Shown here piece after piece: positions 9,241 through 18,252 of a DNA stretch of 24,776 bases. The translations under genes and the position numbers were made by a program. The notes under the pieces are model-generated. The model searched no databases and was not told the origin of the DNA. It saw nothing but the letters and a program-made list of their open reading frames with translations. The first letter of the stretch is position 1, and every line of letters starts with the position of its first letter. This stretch comes from an uncultured Lachnospiraceae bacterium (lineage in GTDB: Bacteria; Bacillota; Clostridia; Lachnospirales; Lachnospiraceae). Where the stretch lies: assembly GCA_910585935.1 (NCBI GenBank), contig CAJUHN010000023.1, positions 1-24,776 of the forward strand, read 5' to 3'.

Positions 9241-9814
9241 ATAATTTTAAAAAAATGTTGATCTTATATATATGATTAAATTTAAATTAAGCAGATAAAG
9301 ACTAATAATGACCAAGGGATATAGTTTATTATAGTGGATACGATCCCGAAGTTTCTTCTGTGGCTCTAAATAATAAAAATAAATAATTCATCCATATTAT
9401 TAAATATTATGTTCTAACTAGATAATCGCTACCTACTCGACTTTATTTGATTTTTGAATATATAGTCTAAAATCTCTTCATCTTATAACAAATGAAGTAA
9501 GCGTTTTATATGTTAGTACAGATACTGTGGTTTCATATAAAATAAAATGCCATTCTGATAAGTGGATAAATGTGCATTTTTGCTATTTGACCATAACATC
9601 GTCCAAGAAACGGTAATATTGATCCTTACTTTTGAAAGATCGTGAACAGAATTTTAACGCGTTATCCGAAAAATGAGCGCACTAAAAAGAGATCTAAACG
9701 GATAATCCTATTTAGATTTAAATATTCTTCGATAAAGATTTAGTGCAGATCAACACAATCGATGCTGATTGGAGTAGTTTCGGTTATTCACATTCCGAGC
9801 AAATCTTCTGGTTC
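9241..9814. other. Gene-free region holding an IS1182-like relic
   Basis: No open frame of note. The left part (about 9320-9500) resembles the start of the IS1182-family element at 19640-19830, listed separately. The rest is AT-rich and unassigned up to the IS4-like remnant. Confidence 0.6.
9320..9500 (+). mobile_element. Decayed 5' end of a second IS1182-like copy
   Basis: The identical stretch GTTTCTTCTGTG occurs at the transposase start of the intact copy (about 19664-19675) and again near 9350-9361. The 21 bases before it agree at about 15 positions (TATAG-GGA-A pattern), and the following ~45 bases align with scattered changes through ATGTTCT. The copy has lost the start codon context and any reading frame. 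Its right limit is uncertain because similarity fades after about 9420, with a weaker match to about 9500. Confidence 0.55.
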
Positions 9815-11270
9815 CTGATTTAACAGGTGTCCTCTCCTTTTTAATCAGGGTAATCAATTTCTCTTCATCCAGAATCCGGTATGAAAAGAAATCCCTGCAA
9901 GTTCCATAGCTGCTTTTCGATTAACCTGCCATTCATACTTCAGAGGTCTCTGCGAAGACAGTTTTAAACGTCGCTCCTGATCCATCTGGACCTGACAGTA
10001 ATCAATGACAGTACTGGACAGATTGTACAAAGTTAAAGCTGCCCATACTTCCTGATGAATCAATTCCTGCTTTCGGGCGTGGATGGCAATGAGACCAATG
10101 ATTCGTTTCAGTTCTCCAAAAGCAGTTTCAATACTCCAGCGGCTTTTATAAAGATGACGAAGATCCTGTATAGAAAAACGATCTTCTGGAAGATTGGTGA
10201 TCAGATATTCATAATCATCATCTTCATCCTGGGAATTTTCCTGATGTTTGATTTGAACCTTTACAAGACGAAATTGAACCTGATATTCTCCATTTTCATC
10301 AAATCCAGGAAAGTTCTGATCCTGCACAAAGTGGTATTGGTTGTTCCCTTGATGGATTTTGAGTTTTCGTCTTGTGAAGATTTTATTGACTGTGCAATCA
10401 ATCTCTCCTGGCAAATCATGGTATTCCCCTGGAAGAAGAGAGTAGAAATCCTTTTCTTCATTCGAATCAGGTAGTATTAGCCCTGCTGATCGATCTGGTA
10501 TTCCAGACTGAAGTTATGGCAGTAACGATCCATGACAAAAATGACCTCCTGAAGTTCATGGACTCGAGCACACAATCTTTGTGCAGCAGAATGTTCATCC
10601 TTTCGGGTTGATTTTTGAATATCCATATCCACAAACATTCTGGATCCAACATTGTACAAGGCATTCATGTGACAAGCTGCTCTGAAAATGTGGCTGCTTC
10701 TTGTTTTGACCAGATCTTCTTCAGTTTTATTGATCGTTTCTTCCGGAAGGTTCGATCCATCAATGGCAAGAATCACAAAACCTTTGAAGCGGCGGTCCAT
10801 AGCCAAACGCTGCTGGATCTGCTGATTCACCTCCTGAAAAATAGCCTGAAAAAACTCAGGAGAAATTTTTTCCTAACTTACGTCAAAGATGACTTGAAAA
10901 AGATCAAATCTGAATCATAATTTGTGAATCTTGCGTTTTACCGCCTGAAGGCTGAAGATAAAATCGGCTAGTATGGGCAAGGTAAGTTTTCGACAGCGGG
11001 AGAAATGGTGATTCTCCCAAAATCCGCCCCTGGCCATAACTTTTTCAATGGCGTCTTCAAGAATATTTCTGGATTCTTCGGGGGAGATATGGCGATCCGA
11101 ATGATCAAAGAATTCTTACAGGACGCTATATGATGTTAAAGCATCGAAATGTAAGGTAGGTAATAGGTTAAAAACAGGCATGTAACAGGACTCCTTTCAA
11201 ACCCCAAAGATAAGGTCCGTCGAATCCTTCGGATTGTGTAAAAAAAAACTCGAAAACCACTTGTCAAGTA
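9815..11270 (-). mobile_element. IS4-family insertion sequence, degenerate
   Basis: The limits are set by the transposase relic and by a weak inverted repeat: TTAACAGGTG at 9820-9829 against CACTTGTCAA at 11258-11267, 8 of 10 pairing. A span of about 1.45 kb is usual for IS4-family elements. The base composition is less AT-rich than the flanks. No target duplication was recognised, so the ends are approximate. Confidence 0.6.
9854..11181 (-). pseudogene. IS4-family DDE transposase, multiply broken
   Basis: The frame starts at ATG 11179-11181 on the minus strand, with AAAGGAG nine bases upstream. It carries in-frame stops at 11116-11118 (TAA), 10915-10917 (TGA), 10873-10875 (TAG) and 10477-10479 (TAA). 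A frameshift between about 10450 and 10410 then moves it to the frame ending at 9854. Catalytic landmarks remain: the first Asp in ILAIDGSNLPEE, the second in VIFVMDRYCHN, and the IS4 signature Y-x2-R-x3-E-x6-K in YKSRWSIETAFGELK. All three acidic positions survive, but with four stops and a frameshift no active enzyme can be made. Confidence 0.88.
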
Positions 11271-12012
11271 TCTCTTTTGTATTAATTCATAAAAAACCAA
11301 GAGAAATCATGTATTCATGCTGTGGGGTATACTTGATGCTAAAAAGAGAAAACAAAAAAAGCTAAATCACCTGTTTAAGATGATTCGCTAACTATAAAAT
11401 TCGTTCACCGAATAGCATAGGATATTGTAGATATTAGGAGAAGATGTCGAGTTCAAATACCGAATATATCGAAGAGTACAGAGCAGAATTAGAACAAATG
11501 TCATAAAAATCTGGAAACTAAGTAAAACAGTTTCTTTATATTTATTTGCTCAGCAATATTGAGTGAGACCAAATTCTTAGTCGATATATTAAACAGGTTG
11601 ATAATGAATGAGTCTGTTATGAAAAACCTAAGTAATTGGAAGACCTATCATCTTTATTCAAAATTGATTAACAAGCATTGATGGAAAGTTTTTTTATAGA
11701 TGTTTGTTACGTTTAATCTATCGACTTCTCAAATAGAAACTGATATTTAACCAAGCCAGTTTCCTAATTTTTGAATAAGCTTTAATCTCTGATCTATCTA
11801 TCAGCAGTAGAAAGATATGTTTAAAAATAATTAAAACCGAAAATTAATTTTGATTTCTAAGTATTCCTATCTCTAGAAAATTTATGTGAATATGTAATCG
11901 AAAAAAATCTATAGTCTTTCTTTTAGATAGTACCGCTTATATTTAGTTAAAGTGTTATAGGATACTGTTTTATAGCAAGTTAGGTTGAAGCAATAGTTAT
12001 AGAGGTGCGGAA
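11271..12012. other. Gene-free region before the second glycosyltransferase group
   Basis: AT-rich, with stops in all frames. One short frame (ATG 11444, about 20 codons, NTEYIEEYRAELEQM) looks protein-like and sits just after AGGAGAAG, but it is directly followed by a stop. It may be the trace of a dead gene. No RNA gene or repeat was recognised. Confidence 0.5.
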
Positions 12013-13122
12013 ATGAAAATATTATATTTTATTTATGGACTCAATAATGGAGGAGCGGAGACGTTTATTTATAACGTATTAGCAAATATAAATTTAAATA
12101 AATACAATATCGAATTATTAATACAGCAAGCTGATATTATCAATAAAAAAATAGGTAAACTAATTGAGAAGAATAGAATAAAAGTCCATCAAATAACACC
12201 GATTAACAAAAACCCTTATAAATTTTATGTTCAATATAAAAAGGTTTTAGAAACCGAGAAGTTTGATGTCGTCCATATTCATCTAAACTCTTTGATTAAT
12301 AGATATTCTTATTTATTACCCTACTCATTAGGGAATAAAGTAATAATTCATGCTCATAACTCTAACTCTAATGCTGGAAGAGTTGGCAGAATAGCTCATA
12401 AAATCAATAAACTTGATAAAAGAATATTGAAGATGAAACATATTGCATGCAGCAATAAAGCTGGTAAATGGATGTTTGGAAATTTACCATATACGTTCAT
12501 ACCGAATGGGATAGATTTTAATGTTTTTAAGTTTGACGAAACTGTTCAAAAAAAACTTAGGAAACAATATCATATTCCTGAAAACAGCATGATTATTGGC
12601 CATATTGGAAGATATGTAGAAGCAAAGAATCATGAGTTGATAATTGAAATATATAAATCATTACGCCAAACTAATGTTAATGTTTTTTTAATATTGATTG
12701 GAGATGGACCTTTATTTAAAACAATTGAGAATAAAATTAAAGAGTATAGTCTTGATGATTTTATAATTCAGATCCAATGTGTTGAAAATCCTCAAGATTA
12801 TTATTCTTTATTTGATCTCTTGCTGTTTCCCTCAAAATTCGAAGGATTACCTTTTGTTATGGTTGAAGCCCAAGCTACAGGCTTACCAATTGTTTGCTCA
12901 GACATCATAACAGAAGAAGTTATATATACACCTTTAGTTAAAAGAATGCCTATTGATACAACAGTCTCTGGTTGGGTCAATATAGTATCTAAACAAATTG
13001 GAAGCATATTAAATCATAAAAACAGGAGAACGGAGAATGTTAAAACAGAAAAGTCTATTCAATACGATATTAAAAAAACTATAAATGAACTCGAAAATAT
13101 GTATGAGGAGTGTATTCAATGA
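12013..13122 (+). CDS. Family 4 glycosyltransferase (GT-B)
   Basis: Predicted to transfer a sugar during repeat-unit assembly at the cytoplasmic membrane face. The N-terminus has the classic GT4 start MKILYFIYGLNNGGAETF (Gly-Gly-Ala-Glu), then VVHIHLNS and IIHAHNSN. The linker has FIPNGID. The donor domain has IGHIGRYVEAKNHE, LIGDGPL and the E-x7-E motif EGLPFVMVE near residue 279, followed by GLPIVCSD. The 369-residue length is normal. AGAGGTG at 12001-12007 precedes the ATG. It overlaps the next gene by 4 bases (ATGA), so translation is probably coupled. The specific donor sugar cannot be read from sequence. Confidence 0.93.
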   Translation: MKILYFIYGLNNGGAETFIYNVLANINLNKYNIELLIQQADIINKKIGKLIEKNRIKVHQITPINKNPYKFYVQYKKVLETEKFDVVHIHLNSLINRYSYLLPYSLGNKVIIHAHNSNSNAGRVGRIAHKINKLDKRILKMKHIACSNKAGKWMFGNLPYTFIPNGIDFNVFKFDETVQKKLRKQYHIPENSMIIGHIGRYVEAKNHELIIEIYKSLRQTNVNVFLILIGDGPLFKTIENKIKEYSLDDFIIQIQCVENPQDYYSLFDLLLFPSKFEGLPFVMVEAQATGLPIVCSDIITEEVIYTPLVKRMPIDTTVSGWVNIVSKQIGSILNHKNRRTENVKTEKSIQYDIKKTINELENMYEECIQ

Positions 13123-14255
13123 AACATATTATTATACAAGTAGAGGACATTTTTAAATATCCTCCAACAATTACTCTGTTAAATATCTTAACTTATTTCA
13201 ATCAAGAAGTTAGTTTGGTTAACGCATTTGAAAGTGCAGAAGTTAATAATTTATGTCAAAAAAAAGGCATCAAATTAATTAATTTAAAAGTTCGTTATGA
13301 TTTGAAAGAAAATGGCATAAAAAAGTTAATTAAAATACCTATTATTAGAAAATCGATTAAAGAAATCGTGATGAATAACAGAGATGATTCGATATTTTGG
13401 ATAATGACATCGACGACAATGAAATGTATTGGAAGCAATATGTGGAATTCCCGATATGTTTTATATATGTATGAATTATATGAGAAGCTCAAATATCATA
13501 AGCTAATACCATATTTCCAAATTGATCTTAATAAGTTGTTTAATAATGCGTCGTTAATTATTGAATGCGAAAAGAATCGTTCATACATTGCTCAAGCTTT
13601 ATTTAATCTAGATGTTAAACCAGTCGTCATTCCAAATAAACCTTATTTATTTGGAATGACAGAACAAATATCATTAAATAAAGCTGATAGTAAACTAAGC
13701 CAGATTAATGAAATTTTGAAAGAAGCTACTGAAAAGTATGTTATCTTATATCAAGGCGTTATTGATGATGAACGGCCGATACATTTGTTTTCTAAAGCAG
13801 TTGAACAATTGGGCGATAAATTTCTATTAATAATTATGAGTGATCAAATAGACAAATTAGAATACATTGGTACGAATACAAGGTTAATATCTTTTATAGA
13901 GCCTCCCACACATTTAGAAATAACGAAAAAAGCAGATCTTGGAATTTTAGTCTATAAGCCTTCAAATTCTTCAGAAACCTCATATCTAAATTCACTATAT
14001 TGCGCACCGAATAAAATATTTGAATATGCAATGTTTGATATTCCTATGATCGGTAATAATGTTCCTGGATTGGCTAACGTTTTAGAGGAGCATGGTGTAG
14101 GAAGATGTTTTGACTCTCTTGAAATATCAGAAATTAAAAAAATAATCAAATTTATGTATGAAAATCATGCAATGTTTAAAGGTCGAGCAAGAAAATATTA
14201 TGACTCTGTTGATAATATAGAAGCTTTTAGAAAAGTAATAGAAAAATTACAGTAG
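13119..14255 (+). CDS. Glycosyltransferase, GT4-like, divergent
   Basis: A GT-B-type protein of 378 residues. The N-terminal half is poorly conserved. The C-terminal half has the donor-domain pattern: YVILYQGVIDDERP, a run of beta strands, then CAPNKIFEYAMFDIPMIGNN, which matches the usual SPNKxFEYMAxGKPII block of GT4 capsule enzymes. The first Glu of a canonical E-x7-E is not obvious. I start at ATG 13119, which overlaps the previous stop as ATGA and has GAGGAG at 13105-13110 eight bases upstream. A GTG at 13110 would add three residues but lies within that ribosome binding site. The next gene follows by 7 bases. It is probably the partner of the preceding GT in extending the repeat unit. 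Confidence 0.85.
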   Translation: MKHIIIQVEDIFKYPPTITLLNILTYFNQEVSLVNAFESAEVNNLCQKKGIKLINLKVRYDLKENGIKKLIKIPIIRKSIKEIVMNNRDDSIFWIMTSTTMKCIGSNMWNSRYVLYMYELYEKLKYHKLIPYFQIDLNKLFNNASLIIECEKNRSYIAQALFNLDVKPVVIPNKPYLFGMTEQISLNKADSKLSQINEILKEATEKYVILYQGVIDDERPIHLFSKAVEQLGDKFLLIIMSDQIDKLEYIGTNTRLISFIEPPTHLEITKKADLGILVYKPSNSSETSYLNSLYCAPNKIFEYAMFDIPMIGNNVPGLANVLEEHGVGRCFDSLEISEIKKIIKFMYENHAMFKGRARKYYDSVDNIEAFRKVIEKLQ

Positions 14256-14262
14256 GTGAAAA

Positions 14263-15546
14263 ATGAGAAGTTATGTTAGTTTGAAATCAAAAAATATAAC
14301 TAAAGGAATAATGATTTTAATCTGTTTATCGCCTTTTCTTCAAATTTATTCAGAAGCAAAAATTGACGTCTTAGTGTTAGCTTTAATAAGTGCTTTATCT
14401 ATTCTGGTAGTAACAATAAAAAAAGATTTTAAATTAAGTCCGCTATTCTATTTGTTTGTATATTCTATATGTTTGAAAGCAATAATGAGCATAATTATCG
14501 GAGATGTACGATATATTAATTTAAATAGAACGATCGGTACACAAATATGTATATTATTGATTTGTCTTTTAACTAAAGTTCAACTTAAAGATTTAATCAA
14601 AGTGTATAAGGGTTTTGCATACTTCTCTGTTGTTTTTTTTATTTTACAGATAATTTTCTATTTTGTTCTTAAATATCCTTTAATGTTTGAAATACCTTTT
14701 TTAGAACCCGATCCTATCTATACTCAGGCTTATAAATATCTTGAGCGATGTCTGATATCTAATGTAATATTTCCACGGTTTCCTGGACCTTTTTCAGAAC
14801 CAGCTAATTATGCCGCTTTTGTATTACCTTTGTTAATAATTGAATTAAATAAAAAAGATAGAGATGGAATTTTGAAATCAATAATAATTGGTATGACTAT
14901 TCTTTTAAGTACTTCTGGTATTGGTATTGTAATATTATCAGTTATTACATTTTACTTTGCAGCTTATTATTTGGCGAAAAAGAAGATGCGAGTACCAGTA
15001 TGGCTTTTTTTTGCTTTCATATTAATAATTATTGGTTTTGGATTGGTGGTTATTACAAATCAGGCGTTTCGTGATAGTATTAATAATTTATTTGTTTCTA
15101 ATAACGGTTTAAAATCTTCTAAAGCAGATTATAGAATTTATCGGGGGTTAGCATATTTTCTTAAACTACCATCGGTCTTAAAAATTTTTGGAATCGGATT
15201 ATATGATGCAGAAGCGTTCGCAAAAATCTTGAATATAAATAACCAATTTGATGTTGAAACTGCTTTTTATGAGTATTTTAATGGAGTATCTCAGATCGTT
15301 ATTTATTTTGGCTTCTTAGGTTTCGGCTTGGTTGTTTATTACTTTATTTGGATGTTGAGAAAAACAAAACATCTTGGTAGACTGATCTTTTTTGCTTATA
15401 TTTTATTGATTATTGGTTCTTCTCATTTGTTTGATCAAATTGGCTTGCTATATTTACTTTTGATAAAAGCTACTTCTACAAATGGTATTAATATTGATAG
15501 AAAATTTAGTAATATTAAGGAGATGTTAAATCTTAAGGGTTTATGA
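14263..15546 (+). CDS. wzy: Wzy-like polysaccharide polymerase
   Basis: Integral membrane protein of 427 residues with roughly ten hydrophobic segments and one long, less hydrophobic loop in the second half (about residues 270-340). This is the general shape of O-antigen/capsule polymerases. The stretch FPRFPGPFSEPANYAAF near residue 170 is a conserved feature of this class, with a following hydrophobic helix. Wzy proteins share little sequence, so the call rests on topology, that motif, and position in a cluster that also has a Wzx flippase. AGGTG overlaps the previous stop, with the ATG five bases on. It would join lipid-linked repeat units on the outer face of the membrane. Confidence 0.8.
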   Translation: MRSYVSLKSKNITKGIMILICLSPFLQIYSEAKIDVLVLALISALSILVVTIKKDFKLSPLFYLFVYSICLKAIMSIIIGDVRYINLNRTIGTQICILLICLLTKVQLKDLIKVYKGFAYFSVVFFILQIIFYFVLKYPLMFEIPFLEPDPIYTQAYKYLERCLISNVIFPRFPGPFSEPANYAAFVLPLLIIELNKKDRDGILKSIIIGMTILLSTSGIGIVILSVITFYFAAYYLAKKKMRVPVWLFFAFILIIIGFGLVVITNQAFRDSINNLFVSNNGLKSSKADYRIYRGLAYFLKLPSVLKIFGIGLYDAEAFAKILNINNQFDVETAFYEYFNGVSQIVIYFGFLGFGLVVYYFIWMLRKTKHLGRLIFFAYILLIIGSSHLFDQIGLLYLLLIKATSTNGINIDRKFSNIKEMLNLKGL

Positions 15547-16276
15547 AGAATAGGAACCCATTTGAAGCTTTCTATAGTCAGTCTTAATATTACTTTTAAT
15601 ACAGATTGTTCAGCTATGTGTTTTAATGAAGACTGAATACAGTAGCAGATAGGAGTGTAGCCTATATTCTTGATGCAAAATATTGTTATCAAAACTGTTA
15701 GGAAAAGTTTTAGAAAAATTTCTTTTCTTTTTGAAAACAAGAAATAGGTTTTTTTCCTCATTAGTCCATAATCTTGTCCAATATAACTAAGTTTCTAATG
15801 AATTTCGCTGGATAGAGCATAATAATATTAACCAAAAATCTTTATGTTTTAAATTATCTAAGTCTTCTTTTCGGTTCTATAGAAATTACTGATTTGTATA
15901 GGTGATTCGGAAGTATAGAATAAATAAAACCAATATTAACGAGTGCTTATTGCCCAGTCCTCAATATTCCGCACCGTTGAACTTTACTTTATATTCGATA
16001 ATTTTCTGAACTTTTCGGTATAAAATCTATTTTTATTAAATTCGTTAACTATTCTTGCTACATTAAAGATTTATTGATATAAATATTTACTATCCAAATC
16101 AAATGATGTATTTTTCATAATCATTTATCGTGGACTAGATTCAATTGAAACTTTATTAAATAAAAATGTCATAAAATTAATATCGTAAATTAATATATTA
16201 GCATTATTTAATTAATTTTTTTATTTATAATTTTAGTAATAATTAATTCAATTAAATTTAGAAGGGTGGAATATTA
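15547..16276. other. Gene-free region between polymerase and pyruvyl transferase
   Basis: No intact gene. An ATG at 15543 overlaps the polymerase stop (ATGA), as if a coupled gene once followed, but its frame stops after 15 codons. Neighbouring frames contain protein-like pieces (for example SIVSLNITFNTDC) broken by stops. The last 100 bases are extremely AT-rich and include TATAAT at 16226-16231 with only a poor -35 candidate at 16204-16209, a possible promoter for the next gene. Confidence 0.5.
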
Positions 16277-17386
16277 GTGAATAAAATTGGAGTTTTAACC
16301 ATACATTTTGGTGTAAATTACGGTTCCGCGTTACAAGCATATGCACTAAATAAAATTCTCAATGAAAAAAAAGCAAATGTTGAGTTGATAAACTATGTAC
16401 CAAAAAAATATGGAATATGGAATCAATTCTATAATGAAAATAAGAATAAATACAATACTGTTGTAATAATTGTTGGTTATATTATCAAATTTATACCTAG
16501 AATAAAAAAAAGAATAGTATTTGAAAGATTCTTAAATAATAATTTAACTATCACTGAAAAAATAAATAGTCAATCAACATTACAACGTTATTTTAAGAAC
16601 TACCAAGGGATTATTGTCGGAAGTGATCAAGTTTGGAATTCGGATTACAATCTGGAAGAGAGTAAAATTTATTATTTATCAAGTCTACCCAATGAAATTA
16701 AAAGATATTCATATGCTGCTAGTTTTGGTAAAGAACAGTTAAATGAAACTGATAAAAGATATATTGTTAATGAACTTAACAAATTCAGAAAAATATCAAC
16801 ACGAGAAGATACGGGTGTTTCACTTTTAAGAGAATTTAAATTGAATTCAACACTTGTTTTAGATCCTACACTTTTAATTGATAAGAAAAAGTGGATTTCC
16901 CTATTCAACTTAAAGCAAATCAAAGGAAAAAAATTCCTTCTAATATATGTAATGGATTACCAATTTGAAGATCTCATTAATCAAGCCATTAAAGTAGCAG
17001 ATTATCTTGATCTTGATATATATGTTATAGCATTTAAAAAATATAAACACCCAAGAGTAAAGAAATGTTTTGTTAACTTAGATCCAAAAGAATTTTTAGA
17101 AGTGATATTAAATTGTAGTTTTGTAGTTACAAATTCATTCCATGGTATTGCGTTTTCAATCAACTTTAAAAAAGATTTTTTTGCAATTGCAAAAGATAAA
17201 TATAATTCAAGAATAGAAAGTCTTTTAAGAATTTGTAGTTTAGAAGAGAGAATGATAAAAAGAGAGAAAGCCATTGAATTACAAGCTATAAAGCCGATTG
17301 ATTATAATTTGATTGATAATAAATTAGAAATTTATAGAAATCAATCCAGCAAGTATATCGATAGTATTATCAGTGAGATAGGATAG
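16277..17386 (+). CDS. Polysaccharide pyruvyl transferase family protein
   Basis: Members of this family add pyruvate ketals to sugars in surface polymers using phosphoenolpyruvate. Family marks are IGVLTIHFGVNYGSALQAYAL at the N-terminus, IIVGSDQVWNSDYN near residue 115, SYAASFGKE, STREDTGVSLL, LVLDPTLLID, and VVTNSFHGIAFSI with the conserved His near residue 293. The 369-residue length is normal. The start is GTG 16277, with AAGGGTGG at 16262-16269 seven bases upstream. It begins a tight group (gap of 7 bases to the GT2 gene), next to an FrhB-family gene, an association common in polysaccharide loci. Many family members lack a proven activity, so pyruvylation here is a family-based inference. 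Confidence 0.9.
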   Translation: MNKIGVLTIHFGVNYGSALQAYALNKILNEKKANVELINYVPKKYGIWNQFYNENKNKYNTVVIIVGYIIKFIPRIKKRIVFERFLNNNLTITEKINSQSTLQRYFKNYQGIIVGSDQVWNSDYNLEESKIYYLSSLPNEIKRYSYAASFGKEQLNETDKRYIVNELNKFRKISTREDTGVSLLREFKLNSTLVLDPTLLIDKKKWISLFNLKQIKGKKFLLIYVMDYQFEDLINQAIKVADYLDLDIYVIAFKKYKHPRVKKCFVNLDPKEFLEVILNCSFVVTNSFHGIAFSINFKKDFFAIAKDKYNSRIESLLRICSLEERMIKREKAIELQAIKPIDYNLIDNKLEIYRNQSSKYIDSIISEIG

Positions 17387-17393
17387 GTATTAA

Positions 17394-18239
17394 ATGAGAA
17401 ATAAAATATGCTTGGTAGTATTGAATTATAATGATTATGTGACAACTGAGAGTTTTATTAAAAATATAGAAAATTATAAGTCAATTGATACAGCAATTGT
17501 TATAGATAACAAATCGAATAACGATTCATTTGATAAACTAAAGAAATATAACAGAAATAACATTTTTGTTTATCAATCGGATCATAATGGTGGATATAAC
17601 TATGGTAATAAATTTGGATTAAATGAGATGATACGGCTTGGCGAATATAAATATTTTATCATTAGTAATCCTGATGTTATTTTTGAGGAAGATACAATAA
17701 TTAAAATGTATAATACGTTAGAAAATAACGACAAAATTGGTTTAATTGCGCCAATAATGATCAATAGAGACAAAACTAAGAACTATAAGTCTGTGTGGAA
17801 AATCCCTAATGCTCTTAATTACATTTTGTTTTCGTTCAAATATTTAGGCTTTTTTTCCAGAAAATTTATGTATTATAGCAAAAATGAATTGATTAAGCCA
17901 GGAATAAAAATAGTTGATTGTGTTGCTGGATCTTTTTACATGATGAGGACTGATGCTTATATGGATGCAAAACCGTTTGATACAAATTTATTCTTGTACT
18001 GTGAAGAAACAGTCAGTGGAATCCAGCTTCGCAAGGCGGGATGGAAAGTTGCTGTTGATCGAGATATAACTTTTTTGCATGATCACTCTACTTCAATAGA
18101 TAAAACTTTCAATAAATTTTCGCAAAGAAAAATAATGTGGAAGAGTAGAATATATGTTCTTGAAAAATATTTCAATTTAAATTTATTTGAAAAGTGGATT
18201 GTTTCCAGAATCAAAAATTATTATGAATTAAAGTTCTGA
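17394..18239 (+). CDS. Family 2 glycosyltransferase (rhamnosyltransferase-like)
   Basis: Inverting GT-A enzyme of 281 residues. The N-terminus is CLVVLNYNDYVTTESFI, followed by TAIVIDNKSNNDS and HNGGYNYGNKFG, typical of the WbbL-type GT2 group. The metal-binding position reads ISNPDVIF near residue 94. The second half has VDCVAGSFYMMR and the likely catalytic region LFLYCEETVSGIQLRKAGW, then HDHSTS. AGG at 17385-17387 lies six bases before the ATG. It is a clear paralogue of the protein at 21954-22820 over the whole length, sharing QRKIMWKSRI-type and CEETV-G blocks. The donor sugar is unknown. Confidence 0.92.
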   Translation: MRNKICLVVLNYNDYVTTESFIKNIENYKSIDTAIVIDNKSNNDSFDKLKKYNRNNIFVYQSDHNGGYNYGNKFGLNEMIRLGEYKYFIISNPDVIFEEDTIIKMYNTLENNDKIGLIAPIMINRDKTKNYKSVWKIPNALNYILFSFKYLGFFSRKFMYYSKNELIKPGIKIVDCVAGSFYMMRTDAYMDAKPFDTNLFLYCEETVSGIQLRKAGWKVAVDRDITFLHDHSTSIDKTFNKFSQRKIMWKSRIYVLEKYFNLNLFEKWIVSRIKNYYELKF

Positions 18240-18252
18240 AAGAGTAATAGAA

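Noticed and set aside
10055..10474. 139-residue + strand frame inside the IS4-like element
   Set aside because: It is antisense to the transposase, whose catalytic motifs are clear on the minus strand, and it has no ribosome binding site or family features.
10615..10920. 101-residue + strand frame inside the IS4-like element
   Set aside because: Shadow of the transposase frame that carries AIDGSN and MDRYCHN.
15435..15761. 108-residue minus-strand frame overlapping the polymerase 3' end
   Set aside because: Half of it is the shadow of the polymerase coding sequence, it has no family signature, and AT-rich DNA readily gives such Phe/Ile/Leu-rich frames.
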